From Vermamoeba vermiformis (lineage: Eukaryota; Tubulinea; Echinamoebida), in NCBI GenBank assembly GCA_045837725.1, contig JBEWZL010000244.1, forward strand, positions 1 to 64,000: a stretch of 64,000 nt of DNA. Direction: 5' to 3'. Positions 43,468 through 54,628 of the stretch are shown here, piece by piece; within the stretch, counting starts at the first letter, position 1; each line of letters begins with the position of its first letter. Under the pieces are notes generated by a model that did not search any database, had not been told where the DNA came from, and saw nothing but the letters and a program-made list of their open reading frames with translations. The position numbers and the translations under genes were made by a program.

Positions 43468-45495
43468 TTATTCAGGGTTAGCGAGGTGAGATTCAGGAGG
43501 ACCGCAGTGAGTACCGCAAGAAGGAGCAGGAAGAATATCAGGAACAATGTTGACCTCACTAGTAACGGTAAAGTCGTACTTGTCACCGAAACGACCACGT
43601 TCAGTGATGTCGTAGTGGAACTCGAGGTAGAAGATACCCCAGCCTTGCGCAGGAGCAGTGCGAGTAGCGGTGTAGATAGAGCCATATTGAGCAGTGATTT
43701 CAGTAGAAGTCCAGTTCAAGGGTTGTTGGCAAGCAGGGCCAGTGGCAGTGAGGCAGCGGTGCAAACGGAAGTCACGTTGGGTGGTGCTGATGGTGTTGGC
43801 GGACCACATAACGACCTTCTTGGGACGAGTGCCAGAGATGGCAACGATCGAAGCAGGAGCAGTGCGGGAAGTAGTCTTAACCACGCGCCAGTTCAAGTCA
43901 CGAGGACCACGCAAGTTAGAGCCAACCATTTGAATGAAGCCGTTGACAGAGTCAAGAGTGTCAGCCAAGGGGAAGGTCAAGTCGAAGGCGTGACCAGCTC
44001 CAGGCAAAATGCGCAAGTACTTCTCACCGCGGAGGTCTTGGAAGAAGAAGTTGACAGAGTCGGGTTGGAAGAACTCGTCTTGAGAAGAGGTGATGATGTA
44101 GGTCGGCTTGGCAGTGAAGACATTGTTGAAGATGATGGGGTCAATGAGCTTGATCATGGCAGCAAATTCAGGCTTGTTCATGTGGCTCATGACGTCTTCG
44201 CCCCACTAGATTTTCACAGGTTAGTATTTTATAACAAATAACTCGTGTGATCTAAACTTACGTAGTCACGGAAGGCCCAAGTCCAACCTAGTAGCGATAA
44301 TTAGTCAAGAAGGCAGTTATATTACACCTCTGGACTTACCACCGAGAGAGCGATACATGTTGTCGAGGTTAGATTGCATGTTAAGAATGGGCATAACAAT
44401 AGGAGCGAAGGCTTCAACACGCTTGTCAACACCGGCAGTCAACCAAGTGGTCCAACCTCTCTTGGAGGCACCAGAGACGATGAAGCTCTTGACGCGAGGG
44501 ATATCGAGGGTCTCGGTGAACTCTTGAACGGCATCCATAGCACGGACCGCGGATTTGGTTTGAGGGAATTGCAAGAGCCATTTTTCGGGGGTGCTGGTGT
44601 TGTTCAAGAACTTCTTCCAAGTGTAAGCGATGATACCGTCTTCGGTGCGGACCTTTTGGGCGGGGTCGGCATTGAACACGATGGGCTGGTTGGGAACTTG
44701 TTGGAGATCTGAAACGGATTAGCAAAGTATCACAAGTACAACCGCGAAATTACACCGATTCACCAAATCTCTGAAACAATGCACAACGTAGTAAGATTTA
44801 ATGCAGAATTTAAAACTTTACTGGCCACAGAGTCCAGTTACTCCGTGCTCAAAAAGCGGATGAACTGTGTACTTACGAACAGTCACAGCGTGGCTGACGC
44901 GGCACAAGTAATCAACAATGTTGTTCACGGTGGTGGGGACGGGGTCGGTGACATCACCGTTGTTGACGTAGAGGAAAGCAACGTTGTGAGAAACCTAATC
45001 ATCGAGATCAGCGCTTGGCCCAAAAAAAGGGTTGGATCACAAAAAGCTTACATCGTTAGGAACGCAAACAGTCAGAGTGTGGGTCCAAATGGGACGAGAT
45101 GAATCCGCAGCAGTCAACCAAGCTTGCGAAGTGAAGTTGAGCACCTGAAAACGTGATCCGTTGTTAGATTCCGCAGGTTGTCATGCGTCAATTGCAAAAA
45201 TAATTAATTTAATTGAAGTTTCAAAATATAAGAAGAATTGAGAATGGCTATAAGAGCAAGAGCGTAGACTTGAGCGTAGATCGATGCTGGTCCGATCTAC
45301 AATAAAACGGGCAGCGTTTCAACTTACGTAAGCGGTGTAAGCAGCCGTGTTGATGGTGCTAACTTGTTCCCAATCATAGGTATCGTCGTCGGCGTAGACG
45401 TACTTTTCAATAGGCGTCTTTTTCTTGCTTCCAGCGAATCCACCGAGTACAAGCAAAGAGCAGATCACTGCAACGAGAAGAGTCTTGGACAACAT
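43468..45495 (-). CDS. Secreted AprA/PhoPQ-activated pathogenicity-related family protein
   Basis: Signal peptide MLSKTLLVAVICSLLVLGGF at the 45495 start. The body matches the PF10142-type alpha/beta-hydrolase family: YVYADDDTYDWEQV, WTHTLTVCVPNDV, VAFLYVNNGDVTDP, ADPAQKVRTEDGIIAYTW, the nucleophile-elbow-like SFIVSGASKRGWTTWLTA, APIVMPILNM, DYWGEDV, and YLRILPGAGHAFDL (His). It ends NIVPDILPAP with a Cys-rich tail. Dictyostelium AprA, a secreted proliferation repressor and chemorepellent, belongs here. Whether this copy is a signal or an enzyme is open. The Ser-Asp-His order suggests a catalytic triad may be kept. At least five introns. Confidence 0.82.
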
Positions 45496-45702
45496 GGTGT
45501 GGGCTATTCAATAAGCAAATGGAGCTAAACTTATTGAAAGAGGAGTGGTGTAGTGTACAGAAGATATTGTAAGAATTAGGAACGAGCCGGTGTCGCTTTT
45601 TATGCGCGTGAAGATTCACAAGACAAGTTCTTGACAGCGTACTCATACTACCAGTATTTAATTCCACGAGTACCCACCTTCTAGCTGCCAGAACATCAAG
45701 GA

Positions 45703-46578
45703 GATGAGTCGAGCTAGAATGTGTTTTCAGTCTCGCGGCTTTGTCGGGCGGTTATTGAAGCGATACCAAGATAATCCACCAGCAGTTTTTCCGCAAGACG
45801 ACAAATAAAATTAATTTAATCGGAGGATACGACGGAGGTCTACATCGCACATGTTCTTCCGGAAGAATGTTGCAGAAACAAGATATCGCTGCCTTGAAGC
45901 GCTGTTGAAACCTCAACTCGGTACCTGCACTGCTTTAGTTGAACAATCTTTTAAGGCTTAGTGAGTGATATGGGGAGGAAGAGATTTCGGTACCTTGCAA
46001 ATTCTAACTTTTAATCAATAGATACGGTCAATGGCTGAAGACGTTCTTCGTATTGCACCCGACGTTCTGGTTCAAAGTTGTTGAAGGAGTGTCTTTAATA
46101 TTCGCCTCAAAGTCAAAAGTGTTCGATAAAGTAATCTACATGGACAAGTTACTCGATCTGTACAATCTTTTGGGTGCAGATCAGCTGAAAATACCTGAAG
46201 AAATTATTAAGTACGTACATATGTTCCTATGCGTTATTTTTTTATTTAACATTGACTGTAGATACGACGAAAAAATTAGTGGCAAATTGAGCATTGCGAA
46301 TAAGAAACAAAGTCCGTCATGAACGAAGACCTTCGACCTGTCGAACAAAATAAAAGAAAATATTGGCGATACCTATTATTTCAAAGCCCGTGAATTTAGG
46401 TACAATAATTCTACTTAACGAGCTATTGATGGTATTTATTAAACTCATTAAGCAGTTATTCCACCGCAACGCTTTCGCAAAAAAGCTGCCCAGTTCTTGC
46501 CTCTGGAGTTGACCGTTGACAACTATTGTGGACGGGACAAAGAAAGCACTAGTGGCGGGAGGCAATTAATTCTCGGAA
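45703..46578 (+). pseudogene. Broken CRAL-TRIO/BCH-like gene
   Basis: The best exon (46021-46211) reads YGQWLKTFFVLHPTFWFKVV, then KVFDKVIYMDKLLDLYNLLG and LKIPEEIIKYDEK. This is the end of a CRAL-TRIO or BNIP-2/Cdc42GAP homology domain, a lipid- or GTPase-binding fold. Upstream pieces (INLIGGYDGG, VYIAHVLPEECCRN, RYRCLEALLKPQLG) look like earlier parts of the same fold but fall in three frames. A stop forms at the only plausible junction to the HPTFW exon. Downstream pieces (TFDLSNKIKENIGDTYYFKA, IPPQRFRKKAAQF) also shift frame. I call it broken, with assembly errors as an alternative. Confidence 0.4.
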
Positions 46579-49500
46579 ATGTCAACGCAAACAAGCATAA
46601 AAGTTGACTTTTCTTTTTCACCGCTTGAACACCGCACGATGAGCACAAAAAAACGAGCAGCGAAGAGAAAAGCCGATGCGATTTCATCGGTTGATGAAGA
46701 ATCGCCTGATCTGGCAAAGCAAAAGAAACAAAAGTTAAATCCAACCGCCGAGGAAAATAGTAAAATGGAGGAAAATATCGCAGACAACGACAATACTAAT
46801 GAAGTAACGTTGGACAACGTAGAACTGCCGCCAGAAATTTTGGTGTCGATATTTTCACAGCTAGAAAATGAAGATCTTTCCCGTGCCAGCTGCGTGTGTC
46901 AACATTGGTGGCTTTGCTCAAAAGATGAAACGCTCGCATGGTTTACATTACCACCGCTGGAGTTTGTCGAGCAAACAGAGAACTACTTTAGTTTGGGATC
47001 TTTTGACAGATTGCGGGTCACTTTAAACGATATCCGTCAAGCTTTATGTAAAGGAAAACCAGAGGATCTACGTCGTATGGTTTCTTTCGGCACTTTACCC
47101 AAATCAGAGTTGAACGCTGGAAAATCCCTTTGCAAGGTAAGAAAACTGGTTGATCCACTCCTTTGCTAATATTTAACCTTTAGCTTTTGGACAAAAATGA
47201 CGACTTGATTGCAGTGATCGGAGGTTTTATTTCTTTTCCTGATCTGGACGAGACGCAAGACTATTTTAGAATTAGGCTAGCAACAGCTTCCAAATTAAAA
47301 AATATGGGAGCCAAGCCCAAAAGCCCAAAATCGCCACATAGCGAAGTCCACATTTTGATTGTAGAAGCAAACTACCGCAAGTATGTTCACCATTCACTTC
47401 GTACTACCAAACTAACACTGTCGGCGTGTCAGAATTGAAAATATTCTCCGGTCTGGCGAAGAATTTAAGGGTGCTAATATCTTGTTACACGACACCGTCC
47501 ACACGTTTTTGAATCAATTTTATCGCTGGCCTGTGAATTACCTTCAAACCTTGTGTGACCTGAAGAAGCCTTACACACCAACGGTAATATTGAGAAGCAC
47601 GTAAACCATCTTTTATTTACGTGTCCCGCAGGTACTTCCGACCATCACCGAACAGCCAGTCCAGTTGACAGGTGTCAAAATGCACAATTATCAAATCGGT
47701 GCCGTCAATTGGATGGTGAATACCGAGCAAGACAGCGAAAAAGGTATGAAAGAAAACGAGATTAAGTTGCGTAGTCGAGATTGACACGTGTCATTTTTTT
47801 TTGACAGACTACGAAGTTTCACCGTTGGTACCAGTGATTAAAGGCAGCAGTATTCTCGCCAAAATAGATCTTGAAGAGCAAAAACTCGTGTTAGTTGAAA
47901 ATGCGCATCAATACAACATCAAATTAAAGGCCAAAGGTAACTTTTCGCGAATACTGTGCATGAGCTAACGGTTGCTGCAAAGGTGGTATTTTGGCTGATG
48001 AAATGGGCCTCGGTAAGACAAGCGAGGTGCTAGGACTGATATTGTCCAATCCGATGAAGCAAGCACCGAAGAATGGCTCGTTCTTCGCGACCAAGGCGAC
48101 ACTCAGTAAGCGATAGACACGTACTGTAGCACGAAATCTAACGTACGTTAATTAGTCGTATGCCCTAACCATCTACTTGCGCAATGGGCTTCTGAAATCG
48201 AAAAACACACCGAGCCCAAATTGAACGTGCTTCAAATCCCCACCATGGCCCAGTTCAAGAAGTTCACTTACCAACAGATCTTGGACGCAGATGTCGTGCT
48301 TGTCACTGCCAATATGTTGAAGAATAAGAACTACATTGCTTATCCACTCGAGCCACATCAGATCAAATTCGGGGAAGACTCGCCGCACGAACGTGTGGAC
48401 AGGATGGATGCGTTGTTAGAGGAGCGCAAAGACAAGGCTCCTGAGAAGCTTAAAGGTGTCATTCTCGATCACTTCCATTGGCACCGCATTGTATTGGACG
48501 AGGGTCACGAGACCGTTGTCGATGACTTCATTATGAGTACGTCTATCTTAACGATATTGTTCAATTATTAACGGTTCACAGATGTCGTTAATTACATGCA
48601 AAGTACTTACAAGTGGTACGTTAGCGGCACTCCGTTCCCAAAAGTGTAAGTTGTATAAGCTATATTTTGTAGACAAACTAACTCTTTGGCGGTGTAGGCA
48701 AATCTTTAAAAAGATTCGCAAGTTTTTGGGCCTAGCGACGCCAGAAGCGCCTTCGCTTACTAACAGCAAGTTGCCCAATCTTTTGCGTGGTGCATACAGC
48801 CATGCGCGTAATGCCTACACTTTTGAGTCCTATGTTAAGTACGTTAGTATTATCTTCAACCGGTCATGGCTGACGTTGCTTTTTATAGCGAGACTTTGGA
48901 TCGGTTACTCATCGACAATTTATTCTGGCGAAATACTAAGGTAACAGTTATTATATCAAATGACGTTACGAGAGTGACATTAACCGTGGCTATGTTTAGG
49001 AGAGTATTAAAGAAGAATATAAAATGGTCGATACCAAGCAAGAACTCGTCTTGTTGGAGTTTACACCGATTGAAGCGGCAATCTACGAGGATCTTAGCAT
49101 TAAATATAAGCATCGTAATACATCCCAAAGCAATCCCTTACGGCAATTATGCTGCAAGTTAGACTACGACTGGGGCAACACGCTGGAGGACATGAGAGTG
49201 TTCATGTGCGAGCAGAAAAAGAAAGATATCGAAAAGGCCAAAGAAAACATCAAGTGGCTCAAAAAACAAAAGAAGGAAAGCAAACAGAAATTAACGCAAC
49301 CTATTTTACGTGACTGGGAACGACGGACTTGCGAGACGAATATCCGAGAATACCCCAAACAGTTAGTCGCCAGAGAACACGATTTATCAGAGCACAAGCG
49401 TATTCAAACAATATTCGATGAAATTGTAAGTGCTGAACATGATGTCTAGTTGCTGCAACTAACATTTAAATTTCGTAGAAACCACGCGACACGTCAAAGT

Positions 49501-50274
49501 TTGAACACGTAAGTGGCACATGACGAGCCATGATGACTTAATCTAATGTGTTATTAGAACTCTAAGGACTTCTTGATTGAGCACTATGGCACGAAGTTGG
49601 CTAATCTCGTCTTGTACTTGAAGAATTTGTTCGAGAAAGAGCCCACGACACGTGTCATCGTGTTCTCGCAGTTCACGGCTTACCTTGACTTGATCGGTGC
49701 TTTGCTTGCTGAGAACGACATTTCGACCAGTTCTGTTGAAGGGTAAGTGTCTTAGTGTTAAGTGATTCGGTCTAACGAGTCCACTTTAGTAACGTGTACA
49801 AGAAAACTAAGGCTCTGAAGCAATTCAAAGACGAGGGTTCCGAGGTCAAAGTTATTCTCCTGAGCTTATCAAAAGCAGCGTCGGGCACAAATTTGATTGA
49901 AGCTAGCCACGTACTGTTGATGGGTATGTTACGCTAATGTATGACATTGCTTGACTTGTTGTGACACGTCACGCCAGATCCGTTGACAGGCTCCAAAGAA
50001 GAGGCTCAGGCGTACGAGAATCAAGCAGTAGGACGTGCGCAAAGGCAAGGCCAGACTAAACCCGTCACTGTCGTGCGATTCATTATCAAGAACACTATTG
50101 AACATGAGTACTACATCCGTAACACGGGTAGCAATCAGCATGGTGAGTACTATTAACGACGCGGTCTTAAAGCACTTTTAGTCATTTTTATTATTAGGCC
50201 AAGTTACATTGAACCGTAGCAACTCAAAGTTAGTCCGCAGCAGTAGTTTTGGAACTTTATTGGCCAATCAATGA
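46579..50274 (+). CDS. F-box SNF2-family DNA helicase/translocase
   Basis: Basic N-terminus (KKRAAKRKADAISS), then an F-box (VELPPEILVSIFSQLENED, SCVCQHWWLCSKDETLAWF), then a Swi2/Snf2 ATPase. Helicase motifs: I GGILADEMGLGKTSEVLGLI, Ia VCPNHLLAQWASEI, II as HRIVLDEGHE (DEGH instead of the usual DEAH), III WYVSGTPF, IV VIVFSQFTAYLDLIGALL, V LLSLSKAASGTNLIEASHVL, and VI QAVGRAQRQGQTKPVTVVRF. The order resembles the plant F-box/SNF2 protein At3g54460 more than animal FBH1, which is UvrD-like. The RING finger common in Rad5/Rad16 relatives was not seen. A coiled coil (KKKDIEKAKENIKWLKKQK) sits between the lobes. About 15 introns. Confidence 0.83.
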
Positions 50275-50513
50275 AACCGAACACATTTTGAATAAAGTGT
50301 TTCCGGATCTGAGCGCAATAAATTTGATCTCGTTTCCTTGTAATTTTGACTGTTGCCTCTAGGTTTATGGTTGCATTTATCGGGAGCGGACCCGCGAAAT
50401 CTAAATTTAAATCTGCAACGTCATGTCCACTTTGACATGGAATCAAATAATCGATTTTGGGCAATAGGACCGTTTTGATTTACGATTCAACAGCAGGAGA
50501 ACATAACTAGACA

Positions 50514-53500
50514 ATGCGAACACAACTAGTGATTTTGGTTTTGGTCTCCTTAGCATCGCTGGATCTAGCCAAAATATATCAGCCCCAAGCCCCTCGGCCG
50601 TGTGGATTAGGTGATTATAGTTTCACTGACTTAGCAATTAATTGCACTACGCAATTAATCACTATCACTGATGTTGGCACGTTAACGGCTCTGCGTGTCG
50701 GCGTGATTATCGAACATCCCGTAACACCAGATCTGTACATAACATTAATTCCACCGAGTAAGTTACGTTCGGGAAACCTTTAGAAAGATTACTGGCGAGA
50801 ACAACGCTCAGATGTGATCTTAAAAATTTAATGCTCAATTATTGCAAAGTACTAGACAAAGCCTTTAGGGACAATAATAGAAATATAGCAATTATGACTG
50901 ATTGCGTTACTAATTTAAATCAAAAATTTCATTCCATAAAAACGATCAACGATCCGATTTTTATCCCAGTCTTTAATTCACACTTTCGGAATTCTGATTG
51001 TTCTTATACAGGTCGAAAGTGGTTTGGCGAATCTACGGGTGAATACAATGATACAATTTGGAACGCTAATAATTACGCTTACGGAAATTACTCAACACCC
51101 GTACTCATTTGGGGCTTTGGTGGAGGAATTTATGGCCCTGCTAATCTTGGTAAATAACAACATTATCTTCCAGCGCATCTAATATGTTTAGGTTCGAGTG
51201 TCACTGGAGAATATTTCAACATGACTTCCATGGCTGATCCTTTCTTTGGATTTGATGCTCTTTATTGGATGCCCGTTCTTAATGTTGAGAATATGACCGG
51301 AAATTTTGGAGGTGTACGTAAGCCATTTCTAATTGTTGAAGAAGCGTACTTAATGTATAAACAGAGGATAAGTGATCTCGACCAAACTGTTGCATCTGTC
51401 CTCGGAGAAGATATTGCTGGTGATTGGAACATGGTCATTGCGGATGCAGTAGGAGGAGAAAACGGCACTTTACTGCGATGGATTATCGATTTGAAATTCT
51501 GTGGTGACGGTGAAGTCACATACCCCGAGGAGTGCGATGGTGGTGCGAACTGCGATAGTTGCAAATGTGCTGCTGGAGCTCGACCCGATCCAAACAACCC
51601 TGGAGCATGCGCATCTAATAGTAGGTGCCGCCTATAATTCAAGCACGTAATCTCACATTTTATTTCAGCCTGTGGTGATCTTGTTGTGGGTGGCAAAGAG
51701 GAGTGTGACGGCGGATACGGATGCGACAATCAATGTAAGTGCGTCGCTGGATGGGTTCCTAATGCACAACGAACTGCACACTGTCAATTAGGTACGTAAT
51801 ATAAGCACAATTAAATGTAGTGAAGCTCTTCTAATTATTGGCGTAGTTGGCAAAAAGTTCACGAAGACCATCAATACAGGTTTCTATGACGGAGGGTACG
51901 AACAAAAATCATGTATAGTAATTGTATTTACGTTATATTTTGACAGATGGAATACGATTGCGCAACTTGATGTGACTGACAGCGGAACAATTCAATCCAT
52001 AAAGTTCGGAATCCTCGCTATACATCCGTGGGCCAGCGACATTTATCTTTGGGTTGTGCGCCCTGGTAAGCTGTTTACGAATCGGATTTTTAAGCTGGAC
52101 AATGGAATTAACCAATCAATAAGGTTTTAATTTCCCTGATGCCTTGCCCGTTGATTATACCTCCGATTCGTCACTCGTAACAGCTGATGAGAGCAGCGGT
52201 ACTATCAAATTGTTGGGATATTACGGCTACTACCTAGGTGCCACAGACGTCGGCAATGTTACTGCAACAAAACCTCTCTTTATTGGTGCAGCAAATGATC
52301 AAATGATCAGCGCACCGAGATTGGATCCAGCTTATCGTACAATTGAGGGCGATGTCACCGCTGCTGTAAGTGCACCATTAACACATGTCATTTGATACTA
52401 ATCGCTTGTCTAGGAACGACTTCATTCGGACAGAATCGCCTTGTTGGTCGGAACTGAATTGCAAGGTACTTGGAAAGTTGTGGCTGGAGACTGGAGTGCT
52501 GATAGCTGGTCTGGAACGTTGTTGCAATTCACAATAGAAGTTTTGTGTATGTACCAAGGACAGCTCGCGTTCATTCGCCTAACCTTTTTTGATAGATTGC
52601 GGCGATGGTATATGGAACCCTTGGCACGAGCAATGCGAACAAGTGGCTGGCTGCAATAACGCCACGTGTACTTGTCTCGATGGCTATAAGAATGCTAACG
52701 GAACTTGCAGTACGTAGATAACTAGTCCTTGAGATGGGCCTATTTAACATTGCTCCTCAGGTCAATGTGGCAACGGTAAAGTTGATCCAGGCGAGGAGTG
52801 CGATGGTACCGAGAACTGTTCCGCGGACTGCAAATGTCAAGTTGGAACTTCTGACGGCACAAAATGTGTCATTGCTAGCGGGATTGACGGTCCAGTCGCT
52901 GGAGCATCCTCCAGTGCCCTTATTGGAGGAGTTGTAGGAGGTGTTGGTGGTGCACTTGTCGCCGGTGCTATTGTGTTGATTGTTCTTGCCTCGAAAGGAA
53001 AGTTAAAGAAAAAGAAGAAAGAGGACAAAGAGGAGCTGAACCAAAGCGATGTTGAGGCCGGATCGGTTTACGGACCTATTGGCGGTGCTGATTCAAGGAA
53101 GGCCGGCAAGGCTGTTGAAATGCGTAAGTTGCTCTTTTGCTTTTAATCAGTCGTTAACGTGCTACAGAAACGATTTCGCCGGAAGATCGACTGAAAATTC
53201 CTTACCACTCCCTTGTGTTCAAGCAAGAGATCGGTGTTGGTGGCTTCGGCAAGGTGTTTGTCGGAGAATGGCAACGAACAAAAGTCGCCATCAAAGTTGC
53301 AACTGTTGCCAGTGCTGAGGACTTTTTGCGCGAGGCCAGACTTTCAGTGTACGTACCAACAGTGTGCCTTTAAAGTGTTTCTTACTGTCTTTCAATAGGT
53401 ACTTGCGACCTCATCCCAACGTCGTACAAACACTCGGAGTGAGCGTTGATGGTCAGTTCCCAGCACTTGTTCTCGAGTATTGTGCTGGTGGAAGCCTCGA

Positions 53501-54314
53501 CAAGGCGCTCTACAACCCTACAAAACAAATGAGTTACCTCGACAAGCTTCGTATCATCACAGGCATTGCAAAAGGTACGTACCATAGACGAGTTTGTCTT
53601 TCAGAAGCTTACGTCTAATTCTCAGGCATGCTTCACTTGCACTCAAACAACATTGTTCATCGTGACTTGGCAGCACGAAACATCTTGTTGTCGGGCACCG
53701 GTGAACCAAAGATCTCAGACTTTGGCATGTCTCGTCTTGTTGCTGATGATGAAGGCATGACCACTCGCACCAATGTCGGTCCAATCAAATGGATGGCACC
53801 AGAATCACTCAAATACAAAGAGTATTCGAAGAAGTCAGATGTGTGGAGCTTTGGAGTCGTTGTTTGGGAGATTGTCACTCGTGAAGAACCTTACAAGGGC
53901 GAAGATTTGATGGAGCTAGCGTTGAATATTCGTGACAAAGGAAAGACTTTGCCTATTCCCGAGTGCGAGCCTATCTTCCAGAATGTTATGAGGGACTGTT
54001 TCCAATCAGATCCGCACCAGAGAAAGGCAAGTTTGAACTTAATATCGTTTGCAATGTATTAACCCAGACGGCTATTATAGGATTTTGATGTCATTTGCAG
54101 CGAGCTTGATACTGAGCTTGAAGCGCAAGAGACGAATGGTACCGCTGCTCGTGTGTTTACCGTAACTCCCAACACCACTAATAATACCTTACCTGGTTCC
54201 AATGTTCAACTGCCAAGCAATGATGAATCAAATAGCAGTTCAAAGGACTCGTCGAGTGAATCAGAGTCTTCTGGTTCGGGATCGAGCGAATCTGGCTCCT
54301 CAGAAAGCGACTAA
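50514..54314 (+). CDS. Receptor tyrosine kinase with two convertase-P-like ectodomains (copy 1)
   Basis: Signal peptide MRTQLVILVLVSLASLDL. Ectodomain order: P-like domain 1 (TALRVGVIIEHPVTPDLYIT ending GDWNMVIADAVGG), two Cys modules (CGDGEVTYPEECDGGANC, KEECDGGYGCDNQCKC), P-like domain 2 (IQSIKFGILAIHPWASDIY ending GTWKVVAGDWS), and two more Cys modules (CGNGKVDPGEECDGTENC). The TM helix ALIGGVVGGVGGALVAGAIV precedes KLKKKKK. The kinase has EIGVGGFGKVFVGEW, VAIK, HRDLAARNILL (tyrosine-kinase type), DFG, GPIKWMAPESL and SDVWSFGVVVWEI. The tail is Ser/Glu-rich (SSSESESSGSGSSESG). Intron 50760-51011 is longer than average. All catalytic residues are present. A paralogue follows directly. Confidence 0.86.
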
Positions 54315-54628
54315 ATAATTGTAAATAAGCAATCTAGAGCAAAAAAATTGAATAATAAATAAATTTTTTAACAATACTTGCCTATTAGACTCGTGCATGG
54401 ACCAAAAGGAAAAAGAAATGCAATTAGCGCGTTTACTACTAGTACTGTCCGCTGAAACTCTTTGGCCCAAATTACTATACAGAAGATTTAAATTAATGAA
54501 AACTACCTTTGGTACTCGATTCGATGAAAATTGAATTTAAATTTGAACGGCCAAATTTGGCACCACTTGCTAAACGTTACACATTTTATTTTTTCGGTAT
54601 TCCATACTAACGTTATAAACTGAGCAGC
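54315..54628. other. Spacer between tandem receptor kinase genes
   Basis: AT-rich interval with an AATAAA-like signal just after the first stop (about 54350-54362) and the second gene's promoter. No coding signal. Confidence 0.4.

Noticed and set aside
43486-44241. 251-codon plus-strand ORF
   Set aside because: Exact antisense of the AprA-like exon; codon bias of the real gene leaves the complementary frame open.
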